Below, piece after piece: positions 10,036 through 17,868 of a stretch of DNA of 40,703 bases. The notes beneath the pieces were generated by a model. That model was not told where the DNA came from, made no database searches, and saw only the letters and a program-made list of their open reading frames with translations. How positions within the stretch are numbered: position 1 is the stretch's first letter; every line of letters begins with the position of its first letter. The position numbers and the translations under genes were made by a program. This DNA is from Symbiodinium natans (Eukaryota; Sar; Dinophyceae; Suessiales; Symbiodiniaceae). Location of the stretch: assembly GCA_905221605.1 (NCBI GenBank), contig CAJNDS010000307.1:128501-169203 (forward strand), given 5' to 3'.

Positions 10036-12543
10036 TCACTTTTGCTGTAGCAGTCGCAGGTCAGTTGCACCGTAGCGGAGTTGCCCAGGATCAGGTTCGC
10101 CCGTCAGTCGGAAACCACTGGCCATGTCTGCTACTAGCTCACGCTCCTGGACGCCTGCATCGCTCATGAGCTCCTGCAGCAGCAACAAGCGCTTGGATCC
10201 CATAATTGCTTTCACATCGGGGTGCATTTGGCCCTTGGCCGCATCCTCCATGGGCTGCAGCTCCCTTGCTCTGTTTCTGTAGTGATCCAACATCCTCTCT
10301 CGAAAAGCCTTCGTGCCCTCTATCCCATGCTGAAAGATATTGGCCATAGCCTGCACATTGTCCATGTCTAAAGCTCCCGGCTTGTCAAACGGATGTATGC
10401 ACTTCAAAGCTTCATTGACAAATGCATCTGGTGTCCTGTATATGCCAAACACAACCTCACGAACTACCTTCCCCCCTTCTTCGCAACGACGTGAGGCAAG
10501 TAATTTGGAGCCAGCAGGAACACCCCCAAGACCCGGCACCAAGCACCCAGTAGCCGGTATGCAGTCCGGCACCTCGACCTCAGCAGGCACCTGTACAGTC
10601 ACGGTGGATAGGAACTCCTCGGGTCCCACTTGCGGGCCATCGCGTCGTGGCTGACGCTGCGACGCAACAGTGGCCAAAGCGGTGCGCGAAGCATATGAAC
10701 CATCAAGCAAGGAACCCTTGGCTCGCAGGATAGCACACAAATCATTGGCCGCGGCACTGCACATGGGCCGGGGATAGCTCACCTCGGCGGCCGTAGCGAA
10801 AGCCCACCCGGCGCCTTGCTTGCATCGCCCCCATGCCATGTGTGCATGGGCGCCATCACACTGGCTGCGCATGGACGGCAAATCATGCGTGGCCAGCAAG
10901 GCTGTGCGCTTCAAACGCCGGGACCCATACATGCACGCATGTAGTACATGCCACCTGCCCATGGACAACACACGCTGCATCCACACAGTGAGCCACATGA
11001 AGGAACGTTCGGGATTCTCTATGACGGCTACCTTGTGGTTTTGACGGCAATACTCAAAGACCTCAGCGCAAAACGCATACAAAGTGTTCGCTGCCGTCAC
11101 CCGTGCTTTGTTGACGCCACGCAAGCTTGGAAAGCCCTGTGGGAAATCCTCCGACCTCAAGGCCTTGGGTTGCGGTCCCCCGGAAGGCAAACGTATGCCT
11201 CTTGCCCGGGACGATGTGCCACACGGAGGAGCCAGCCAGACGGCATCGGCCCGTTGGATCTCCTGCCACACAAGCCGACGCTGTTCCGCATCACACAAGT
11301 CCAGGCGCACCGCCGGTGCGCGCACTTTGCGCGGACGCAAGTCTTTGTCAATGCCAAGGACATCACAACCTCGTGCCTGCATAGCGGCAGCAACGCCGGC
11401 AGTGCCACAAAAGATCTCCAGCACATAGGGAGGTTTTGCATCTTGAGCGGCATTAGGTGACCTAGTCACTGTGCTTAAAGGGGTCGGTAACCCAAAACCG
11501 TCGGAAGGCCTAGCACAGTGACCTAGGGTGGGGTGGGACTCGGGCTTGCATCGTAACCCCGGAAACCCAACTCCGGCGCCTACAGAGGGGGGAGGCGGAA
11601 CCCTAGGGTCAGGCCTAGCGCCCGGAGACACTAAGGCGTCTTGCAGGGCTCCGCCCTCACGCACGAAAGGAGGCAACGCATGCCCAATCCCTGGCAGCAC
11701 GAAACCTGCACTGGACATGAGGCGCTGATGTTCCGGCTCAAGTCCAGACAAACCGCGAGGCATGAACGCCACCAGCACGACCCGGTTCCCCTTCCATGGC
11801 AAAACCTTGTGCAAGTCATGCGACGCCAAGAGAACAGGGTGCTGTCGCACGGGCAAAAGGCGGCCTCGTCGCCACACACCACGGGCATTTTGCCAGGAAG
11901 AGCCTTGTTCGTCCTCGACCCAGACCTCGCCGCCAGCCTCCCAATGCGAGAGAGGGCATATCCAATTGTGACATGATGCATCATTGTTGACATCTTTGTG
12001 AAAATCTGCCTCAAGATTGGTAAAGAGCGCTACGGCCCCAAAGCAATGCCCCGGGGCATGTCGGCGCACGAAAGCCGTCAAGAGACGCGATGTGACAGGA
12101 AACTCCTTAAGAAAATTACGCACCCCGACCCGTCCATCTTTAGAAAAAGCACCTGTGCTGAAAGAATGTGAATTCGGCTGCTCAACACCTCGGGCTGGCT
12201 TCTCTGACGGTAACAGCTTCAACAGCCTGAGGATATCATTGTTGTCAGGATTGCTGATCGTGGCCGCAAGTCTCTCAGCAGGATGCTGAGCTGCATCACA
12301 ATCAGTAGGCGAGTGTCCCACACCATGAAGGCTGCACGGCTTATGAACCGCTTCATGGCGCACCAAAACTGGACCCGTAGCCTCAAGCACACGCTGCAAA
12401 CGCCTTTGCACAAACTTAGGCCGCTTGACCTGACGATGCACGGACGCCCACGGATCACCTCCCTCCGGAGGCTTCACATGAGCGTCAAGGCTTGGCCCTT
12501 CGGCCCCCCCATCGTCAAGCACGGACACGGCATGGCCCTCACG
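10036..12543 (-). CDS. Element 1 pol, 5' part: dioxygenase-like and C5-methyltransferase domains
   Basis: The frame continues that of gag after its UGA; the first in-frame start-like codon is GTG at 12528 and I see no ATG nearby, so readthrough is likely. Counting from 12528, residues about 150-270 look like a 2OG-Fe(II) dioxygenase: FHKD (H177, D179), GGEVWVE, LHKVLPWKGNR (H240, R249). Residues about 368-600 are a Rossmann methyltransferase with C5-MTase motifs: LEIFCGTAG, GIDKD, APPCGTSSR (putative catalytic C436), VIENPERS and CMYGSRRLKRT. A connector (FGIYRTPDAF, HPFD) and the RT N-extension follow (GFRLTGEPDP). It ends at a TGA (10038-10036) that borders an RT deletion. The methyltransferase has all key motifs; the dioxygenase call is weaker. 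Confidence 0.75.
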   Translation of the reverse strand, partial: REGHAVSVLDDGGAEGPSLDAHVKPPEGGDPWASVHRQVKRPKFVQRRLQRVLEATGPVLVRHEAVHKPCSLHGVGHSPTDCDAAQHPAERLAATISNPDNNDILRLLKLLPSEKPARGVEQPNSHSFSTGAFSKDGRVGVRNFLKEFPVTSRLLTAFVRRHAPGHCFGAVALFTNLEADFHKDVNNDASCHNWICPLSHWEAGGEVWVEDEQGSSWQNARGVWRRGRLLPVRQHPVLLASHDLHKVLPWKGNRVVLVAFMPRGLSGLEPEHQRLMSSAGFVLPGIGHALPPFVREGGALQDALVSPGARPDPRVPPPPSVGAGVGFPGLRCKPESHPTLGHCARPSDGFGLPTPLSTVTRSPNAAQDAKPPYVLEIFCGTAGVAAAMQARGCDVLGIDKDLRPRKVRAPAVRLDLCDAEQRRLVWQEIQRADAVWLAPPCGTSSRARGIRLPSGGPQPKALRSEDFPQGFPSLRGVNKARVTAANTLYAFCAEVFEYCRQNHKVAVIENPERSFMWLTVWMQRVLSMGRWHVLHACMYGSRRLKRTALLATHDLPSMRSQCDGAHAHMAWGRCKQGAGWAFATAAEVSYPRPMCSAAANDLCAILRAKGSLLDGSYASRTALATVASQRQPRRDGPQVGPEEFLSTVTVQVPAEVEVPDCIPATGCLVPGLGGVPAGSKLLASRRCEEGGKVVREVVFGIYRTPDAFVNEALKCIHPFDKPGALDMDNVQAMANIFQHGIEGTKAFRERMLDHYRNRARELQPMEDAAKGQMHPDVKAIMGSKRLLLLQELMSDAGVQERELVADMASGFRLTGEPDPGQLRYGATDLRLLQQK

Positions 12544-13761
12544 TCACGTCTTCTTGCTTCTGCACTCGACACCAGGATGATGCCCATAGCAGAAGCAACA
12601 CTTGTGCAGACCTTTGTCGCACTTCGGTCCATGCACCTTACAGGTCTTCAACGAGAACCCGAAACACAGCGAGTTTCCCTCAGGATCCTCGGGTGTGCCG
12701 CCAATCAGCGCCTTCGGCATGGGAACCCGACGCTTCTTGGCAGGCGGTGTCTCAACATCCGCCTCCTTCTTCGGGTCTTTCTTCTTGTTCTTCCGAGTCC
12801 TCTTCTTCTTGGGCGTTTCAGCCGCCTCCGGATCTTCGGTTGCTGGCGCTGACCCCTGCTTGAGACGAGGCATGAGCAACCACATGACCGCCGGGCTCTG
12901 CAAGACACGGGTCAACGGAACATCAAGTGGGAGCTCACCGCCAGGTCCGTTCACCAGACCTGCCCTGGTTGCCTCGCCCAGCCGAACGTGAATCTCTCTG
13001 TCCGCTTGCGCAAGCTGAGCCAGCGACACGGGGTGGAAACCAGCCTTTGCCTCGCGTTGCAACTCATCAAACAAGAGGGCTATCAGTTCTTCATGACGGG
13101 CAAAGGACATCACCTGTGCCACAGCATAAGCAATGCTTCTGCGACGCAGTGCCTGGTGAACCTCAAGCTCCGTAGCCACTGCCGCTGTCATGCCTGGCTC
13201 CACACGCGTCTCCTTGATGACACCATCCTTGGCTGGCTGCCAAATCTTAAGGCCATTGATCTCCTTGACAGCGTTGATCTCCTGCGACCTTGTGGTGCAC
13301 TGCGCCCAAGAGATGTACTTGACACGACCCTCATCCAACATCTGGCACGCCAAACTAACCAAGTTCTGGGATGGCTCAAGGCGATCCTGAATCTTCAAGG
13401 GAGCAATCTTCGCTGCCAACAGCTCGATTCGGGCTGCCATCTCTTGTGGTGGCAACTTCCGCGGCGCATCCTGTTCCGACGCCTCAGCCTGTCTCTTGAT
13501 TTCGCCCGCAGACACAGTGTAGGACTCCATGAACAACCTACGCAACTTCGCAGCGTGGGTGACCATAGCTGGGTCGGTACCCAAGACGGGTCCTATGACC
13601 TGTGACTCGAACGACTTGTCATCAGCATGATTCTGGATGCAGAAGCCAAAGGTAGCATAAGTGTTCCACCCATGGGTAGCAAGCTTCTTCACAACGGCTC
13701 CCGGGATGCCAATGCGCGTGCACCTCGCAGCAAACACAGGCTCACTGTCGACCATGGACAT
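12544..13761 (-). CDS. Gag-like protein of element 1
   Basis: A 405-residue protein from the ATG at 13761 (MSMVDSEPVFAARC); an ATG at 13755 is as good. The frame is open further upstream, but across a (CG)8 palindrome, and the paralogous gag 2 and gag 3 begin at the same place. The N-terminal about 250 residues are helical. A Lys/Arg-rich basic tract (KKKRTRKNKKKDPKKE) precedes a zinc knuckle near the end (CFGFSLKTC, KCDKGLH, CCFCYGHH). It is likely a nucleic-acid-binding structural protein of the retrotransposon particle. The terminator is UGA, and pol continues in the same frame. Confidence 0.75.
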   Translation of the reverse strand: MSMVDSEPVFAARCTRIGIPGAVVKKLATHGWNTYATFGFCIQNHADDKSFESQVIGPVLGTDPAMVTHAAKLRRLFMESYTVSAGEIKRQAEASEQDAPRKLPPQEMAARIELLAAKIAPLKIQDRLEPSQNLVSLACQMLDEGRVKYISWAQCTTRSQEINAVKEINGLKIWQPAKDGVIKETRVEPGMTAAVATELEVHQALRRRSIAYAVAQVMSFARHEELIALLFDELQREAKAGFHPVSLAQLAQADREIHVRLGEATRAGLVNGPGGELPLDVPLTRVLQSPAVMWLLMPRLKQGSAPATEDPEAAETPKKKRTRKNKKKDPKKEADVETPPAKKRRVPMPKALIGGTPEDPEGNSLCFGFSLKTCKVHGPKCDKGLHKCCFCYGHHPGVECRSKKT

Positions 13762-14057
13762 GCTAGCTTTCAGTCGCGGGCCTTTGCCTCGCGAGCACTC
13801 GGGCCTTCCCAAGCTGCACAAACAGGGCATGCCTCCTGTGTTTCGTTTAGCAAGAAAGCAACACGCAGTTCTCCCCCGCTCCCGCCGGTATGAAAAATTT
13901 ATGATGCGCGCGCGCGCGCGCATCATGTCGCGAGACACTTCTCCTACGCCCTAACATCGATTCTGCGTACATGCACACAACGAAATGCTACTACATACAT
14001 CACAGAATCCTTCTCGCACATCACAGATCCCTACACGGCCTACACGAACACATTCTT
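13762..14057 (-). other. Spacer between recombinase and gag of element 1, with a (CG)8 palindrome
   Basis: About 300 bp lie between the recombinase stop and the preferred gag start. At 13901-13926 there is a 26-bp perfect palindrome, ATGATG(CG)7CATCAT-like, an alternating purine-pyrimidine tract able in principle to form a cruciform or Z-DNA. No other motif is apparent. Confidence 0.6.
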
Positions 14058-15932
14058 TCACATCCAGCACACGGAACACTGTCGGGTGTTGCACGAAGGC
14101 ACAAACTTGAGCTGCTCGTAGTTAGAATTGGCCGTCCTCCCACACTTGAACACGCATGCCTCCCCATCGTCATCTGAAGTCACAACAGGGCTCAAGTGCA
14201 CAACTCCACTCATCCAGTGCCTAAAGGCTATGCACTCCGGCATGGCCATAGGCGCGGCCTTTGCGACCTGATGCACAGCTACTTCCGCCATCATCTGCTC
14301 ATCCTCGGAATCAGCTTCTGCACCTTGTGCATCGGGCTCCGACTCATCTTCCAAATCACTGGCATCCCCATCACCCTCAGTCGCTCGTGGGAACACCTCA
14401 TCAACGGCGCCTGCCAAAATTTTCATGCCCTCTTCAACCGACCTGCATCCCGACCAACGACCAGATCGACTTGCGTCAGGGGAAAACATGGCATGAATGA
14501 TGCACTCGTACACGCCCTCAATGAAATGCAGCACAGCTGATTGTCCATCCCGCTCATACTCCAACGCACTCTTCTCAAAGGTTGACATGTGATACCCTGC
14601 CCTGCGCTGCAAGTCTTGCGGGCACGCAGCACGCGACAGCCACGACAACACCGTTGCCTTCAGGGAGTGAGTTGCAATATCGCTAAGTCGGCTCACCGGA
14701 ACGTGCATACCTGCCAGCTTCTCACGCAACCACATAGCCCCATGCATGGGCTCGAATGGCAATGCCGACCACCCCCCTGTGGACACGGGCGCAGGCTGCA
14801 ACGGGCAATTCCTGCTCGCCACCAGATTATGGTCTCTCCGGTTGCGCAACCAGTTGCCCGCCCAATCAAGCTTGGACATTCCCGGTAGCACGGCTACAAC
14901 CGGCAACAACCGAAACTTCATGGCAGCTACGGTTTTATAGCTGTAAAGGCTCGTCTCAACAAACCCCCTTCCCTCAGGCGCATCCAGGACTGGCTCCTCC
15001 TCTGAGCGCATTGCGTCAGACCATCTCAAGCGACAGTGAAGAGCGAAACACACAAAACCTGCGATGATGGCATCCACACATGCGCTTGATGCGGCCAAGG
15101 TCTCAAGAAAGACCACCTCAGCGACAGTAAGTGGCACCTTCTTATGCACCTGTCTGGGCTGTGTGTTGCTGCACGCTCCCTTAACCCTAGGAGACTCAAG
15201 CACATCAGACACCTTGGCTCCCAAGGTACCACAGGCGAACCCAAGGGCTTGCACGAACCTTGACACCCTTGAGACCGGTGCCCCTTCACGCCGCATGTAG
15301 CAAATGAGCTTCTTGCTCGGTGATCGGAAACACTGCAACGACTTGCTCATCTGCAAGCGAGGCCTTCCATCGTCCGTAACACAACAACGAGTTTGCCCTA
15401 TTGCGTAACGTAGACGTGGCCTTGCCTGAAAAAGCATCCGGACCGACTCAAGAACAAGCTCTTCGTCTTCTTCAGCTGCATCAAGGATGATAGCCCCCAA
15501 CTTGGTTCCTGTGCCCGAAACCATAATCAAAGCTTTCCAAGACTGTAGCGCAGCATTGCGAGCCGCATCTCGCTCATCTTGCCATGCCCTGCATTGCCCC
15601 GATTTCTTTAGCCACTTTTTGGACACAACAAGTTTCAAGCCTCCGGCCCCCGCCAAGTCTGCGTCACTTGCCGAAACGGCAGTAGACACCACACTAGCGA
15701 GATCGTCCTGGTCCAGCAAGCTTTGTGACGGCCACTCGACCCTCATAGCTTTGGACGGACTCGGTTGTCCTAGTGTGTCAGCAAGAATAGACCCTTCACA
15801 TTCCCACGGCAATAGTGGGCGCTTGGGTCTTGCACCGGCATTCCACAAGGCAGCCCTGAAGAACAAATCCCCTAGGTCATCGGACTTATCCCCCCCCCCT
15901 TTGTCACACACACACGATGACCCTGAAGCCAT
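14058..15932 (-). CDS. Tyrosine recombinase of element 1
   Basis: About 624 residues from the ATG at 15932, which lies 17 nt after the stop of the upstream ORF. The catalytic set is visible: CRLRWSD (Arg), SLYSYKT (Lys), ATHSLKATVLSW (HxxK), RRAGYHM (second His) and SALEYERDG (probable nucleophile). It would integrate a circular double-stranded copy of the element. The second Arg of the usual RHRY set is Lys, as in elements 2 and 3. After the catalytic domain come an acidic Asp/Glu/Ser tail and a Cys-rich end (ACVFKCGR, SCNTRQCSVC) that may bind zinc. No lesion is seen. Its position at the 5' side of gag differs from classical DIRS/PAT/Ngaro elements. Confidence 0.85.
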   Translation of the reverse strand: MASGSSCVCDKGGGDKSDDLGDLFFRAALWNAGARPKRPLLPWECEGSILADTLGQPSPSKAMRVEWPSQSLLDQDDLASVVSTAVSASDADLAGAGGLKLVVSKKWLKKSGQCRAWQDERDAARNAALQSWKALIMVSGTGTKLGAIILDAAEEDEELVLESVRMLFQARPRLRYAIGQTRCCVTDDGRPRLQMSKSLQCFRSPSKKLICYMRREGAPVSRVSRFVQALGFACGTLGAKVSDVLESPRVKGACSNTQPRQVHKKVPLTVAEVVFLETLAASSACVDAIIAGFVCFALHCRLRWSDAMRSEEEPVLDAPEGRGFVETSLYSYKTVAAMKFRLLPVVAVLPGMSKLDWAGNWLRNRRDHNLVASRNCPLQPAPVSTGGWSALPFEPMHGAMWLREKLAGMHVPVSRLSDIATHSLKATVLSWLSRAACPQDLQRRAGYHMSTFEKSALEYERDGQSAVLHFIEGVYECIIHAMFSPDASRSGRWSGCRSVEEGMKILAGAVDEVFPRATEGDGDASDLEDESEPDAQGAEADSEDEQMMAEVAVHQVAKAAPMAMPECIAFRHWMSGVVHLSPVVTSDDDGEACVFKCGRTANSNYEQLKFVPSCNTRQCSVCWM

Positions 15933-15949
15933 CGAAAGCCAATCAGGCC

Positions 15950-16408
15950 TTACTGGAACGCAGGGGGCGCTGCAATGCACCACCCGGCCAGTGCTCGCAC
16001 GACCTGCAGGAGCAGGACGAAGAGGGAAAGGACACTAATGACGACCCAAGAACGCAGCTGATTATGTTGATCCAGCCACCACGCCACCTGGATCCCGTTA
16101 TCTCCAGCCCTACGAAGAGCGGAATCAGTGTCAAGGCGCAGCGACTCTACTCGCTCTTCCAACGCGAGCACACTATCCGCAAGGTCCCGAACACTTTCAC
16201 GCACCTGCAGGTCTTCTTGCTGAGACGCACGAAGCTGCTGGGAATGATCTGTTGCAATGGAAAGCAAATCAACACTCCGGCGTTCAAGATTCTGGATGCG
16301 AAGCAGCAAAGCGTCCACACCCAAAATAAGCTGATTCACTTCTGTCCGAAGCTCGTGATAGGGACTGACAAAATGCGGCTCTTCCAGACTCTGAAGGTTC
16401 AGTTGCAT
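15950..16408 (-). CDS. Coiled-coil ORF with hydrophobic C-terminal segment, element 1
   Basis: 152 residues from an ATG at 16408. Residues about 10-105 are a heptad-like helix rich in Leu, Glu, Arg and Gln (LILGVDALLLRIQNLERR, LALEERVESLRLD). A hydrophobic segment, VVISVLSLFVLLLQVV, near residue 128 could be a membrane anchor or tail helix. Element 2 has a matching ORF in the same position. It might be a particle, membrane or oligomerisation factor; I cannot assign a family. It ends in TAA, and the recombinase ATG follows 17 nt later. Confidence 0.6.
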   Translation of the reverse strand: MQLNLQSLEEPHFVSPYHELRTEVNQLILGVDALLLRIQNLERRSVDLLSIATDHSQQLRASQQEDLQVRESVRDLADSVLALEERVESLRLDTDSALRRAGDNGIQVAWWLDQHNQLRSWVVISVLSLFVLLLQVVRALAGWCIAAPPAFQ

Positions 16409-16603
16409 TCAAGGAACAGCAGCCCTAGTCCACGTTGCCCACACGACAACCAAAACTGCACCCAAAAACAAGCACGTGAAGTGGGAAACACAGCACGTCA
16501 ATGGATGAATCCCACTGCTTGCAGGCGCCTGGCACAGACTCACAGGCCTCTCTAAGGCTGCACGGCCCTTGGAACGAGCTCGCTGCTCGAGGCCGTGTAC
16601 CAT
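16409..16603 (-). CDS. Possible 64-residue leader ORF of element 1
   Basis: From the ATG at 16603, placed just after a hairpin, the frame is open for 64 codons and ends with a TGA immediately followed, in the same frame, by the ATG of the coiled-coil ORF (TGAATG). Near its end it encodes a hydrophobic stretch, LFLGAVLVVVWATW. Element 2 has no equivalent: there the hairpin-linked ATG starts the coiled-coil ORF directly. It may be translated with stop-start coupling or UGA readthrough, or be an insertion in the leader. Confidence 0.35.
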   Translation of the reverse strand: MVHGLEQRARSKGRAALERPVSLCQAPASSGIHPLTCCVSHFTCLFLGAVLVVVWATWTRAAVP

Positions 16604-16713
16604 CCGCCAGCCCCCACGGGGCTGACTTGCACGAAGCCCTAAGGGCAACCCCAGAGGTTACCGAGCCTGGGACCTCTAGCGAAGCAATTACAAGCCTGTA
16701 GAGAGCCCGAACA
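16604..16713 (-). promoter_or_regulatory. 5' leader of element 1 with start-proximal hairpin
   Basis: Read on the minus strand, the leader contains GTTCGGG at the A1 border, GCTAGAGGTCCCAG, TTGCCCTTAGGGCTTCGTGCA, and then a hairpin with a 7-bp stem and 3-nt loop (16624-16608), four nt before ATGG. Element 2 has the same blocks in the same order and a hairpin of different sequence at the same place. This conservation between otherwise diverged elements suggests a promoter or translation signal. Confidence 0.6.
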
Positions 16714-16936
16714 AAATTTCTGATGCCACAGCTTTCTGTGGCCTTTGAGCACTGACATGGTGCATGCGTTCACACAACACATGATTCAGTGCATCCCAAA
16801 AAACACTTGTGCCCCTTCCCACAAATGAAAATATAGTGTAATACTTCATGCAAACACTGGAGCTCACACACAGGGACTTTTTGCACGGGGGACTTCAGGA
16901 ATCACTTTCGGACCCCCCTCCCTCCACCATGCAAAC
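16714..16936 (-). repeat. A1 repeat of element 1 (truncated outer end)
   Basis: This copy of A lies at the 5' end of the element and matches A2 (7761-7983) with one substitution. Beyond 16936 the sequence changes abruptly to a plus-strand peptidase fragment. Because A2 continues another 178 bp to the B1 border, A1 is probably cut short by a deletion. Confidence 0.85.
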
Positions 16937-17786
16937 ACCTGTCTTACACAGTCAGGATGTCTCGCCTTCAATGCGCTCTCCTACTGCGCTGAGAATGCCG
17001 CAACTAAACCCTTTAATTTGTGCTATGCCATCTCAGTCCTGCAAATGATCAGCGCTGTAAGGAATGACGCCTCAGCAGACTGATCAAATCTCCAACAGCT
17101 TCAGAGAGAACTCCGAGACAAAACGTCGCACCCCGTCTCCATGGTCCATCTCAGAGCTTGAATCGCTGCCTCACTGTCATCCAGATTGGAGGCTTGCGAA
17201 TAGACAGAGCGACGCACTGGAGTACCTAGTGTCCTTGCTAGCGGATCATCAGGGGTCTCTACAAGGCACCCCTTGGAAGAGGGTCTATGATGCGGACATA
17301 CCCTCCACAGGTCTTTCCCCACTCATACTTACCTTCCCAGAGGGTACAGATCCGACCAGACTGATGTCGGCATACTCCTCGGAAGAGATGACGCAGACTT
17401 ACGCGCTGTCTTTCTTCATACATGAATGGCACTCTCCTCATGACTCTACTGCGGCACTGCTATACACGCCGCCATACATCTTTGTCTCACTGCCAAGGTT
17501 CACAAATGCAGGAGACAAGCAGCACTGGAGGCTCAAAGGACTGCAGGACGATATACAACTGCCAGTATGGACTCGGCCCAATTCCACATCTTTTGTGCAC
17601 TACAGACCCATCTCAGGACTGTTCCACATCAGACAGGCAGCAACCTCAGGTCACTATAGATCCTTTATTGTAAGACCCGTTCTACTGGTCGGAGACGATT
17701 CACACCCAGGCGCTCCGCCTACAGCCCAGGAACAAGAGCTACTGGAGTCAGGAGCTTACCTTCTGCTCCTCCGTCGACTGCGTTGA
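16937..17786 (+). pseudogene. USP-like (peptidase C19) fragment with one frameshift
   Basis: In one frame from 16937 the sequence reads ..KPFNLCYAISVLQMI (Cys at 17021), which fits the Cys box of ubiquitin-specific proteases. Just after, the reading passes to the frame starting near 17064, which runs to 17786 and ends with TSGHYRSFIVRPVLLVGDD and AYLLLLRRLR. That fits the His box, the following Asp and the final strand of the family. The 5' part is missing at the junction with A1 of element 1. Together with the ORF downstream it resembles a peptidase module carried by a dinoflagellate non-LTR element rather than a host gene; that link is from memory and uncertain. Confidence 0.6.
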
Positions 17787-17868
17787 TTGACGAAACTCTG
17801 CCTTCCGAGTGAGGTCTCCTCCTGAAAAAAAAACATGCACATGCAACCAATAGGCTCGACTCAGCGCT

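Larger units (their letters stand above)
7496..16936 (-). mobile_element. Element 1: YR retrotransposon with split direct repeats
   Basis: In coding orientation the order is A1 (16936-16714), 5' leader, coiled-coil ORF, tyrosine recombinase, gag, pol (dioxygenase-like, methyltransferase, RT, RNase H), B1 (8404-8162), A2 (7983-7761), B2 (7738-7496). This is the split-direct-repeat plan of PAT/Ngaro-type DIRS elements, but with the recombinase first instead of last. B copies appear identical and A copies differ at one base, so insertion was recent. The A1 outer end stops 178 bp short of what the A2/B1 junction predicts, so the 5' terminus seems deleted. Pol has lost the front of RT, so the copy should not be autonomous. 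Confidence 0.85.

Noticed and set aside
9843-12528. Treating the 830-codon ORF and the RT/RNase H ORF of element 1 as separate genes
   Set aside because: They are in the same frame, and comparison with element 2 shows one pol interrupted by a deletion and a stop.
10340-12863. Plus-strand ORFs of 60-190 codons across element 1
   Set aside because: They are antisense shadows of gag and pol, with no recognisable domains.
15950-16408. A host membrane-fusion or SNARE-like gene for the coiled-coil ORF
   Set aside because: It lies inside element 1 with a counterpart at the same place in element 2, so it belongs to the element.
7496-16936. Reading the A and B repeats as LTRs of a Gypsy or Copia element
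   Set aside because: The repeats are arranged A1...B1-A2-B2, there is no integrase or protease motif, and a tyrosine recombinase is present.
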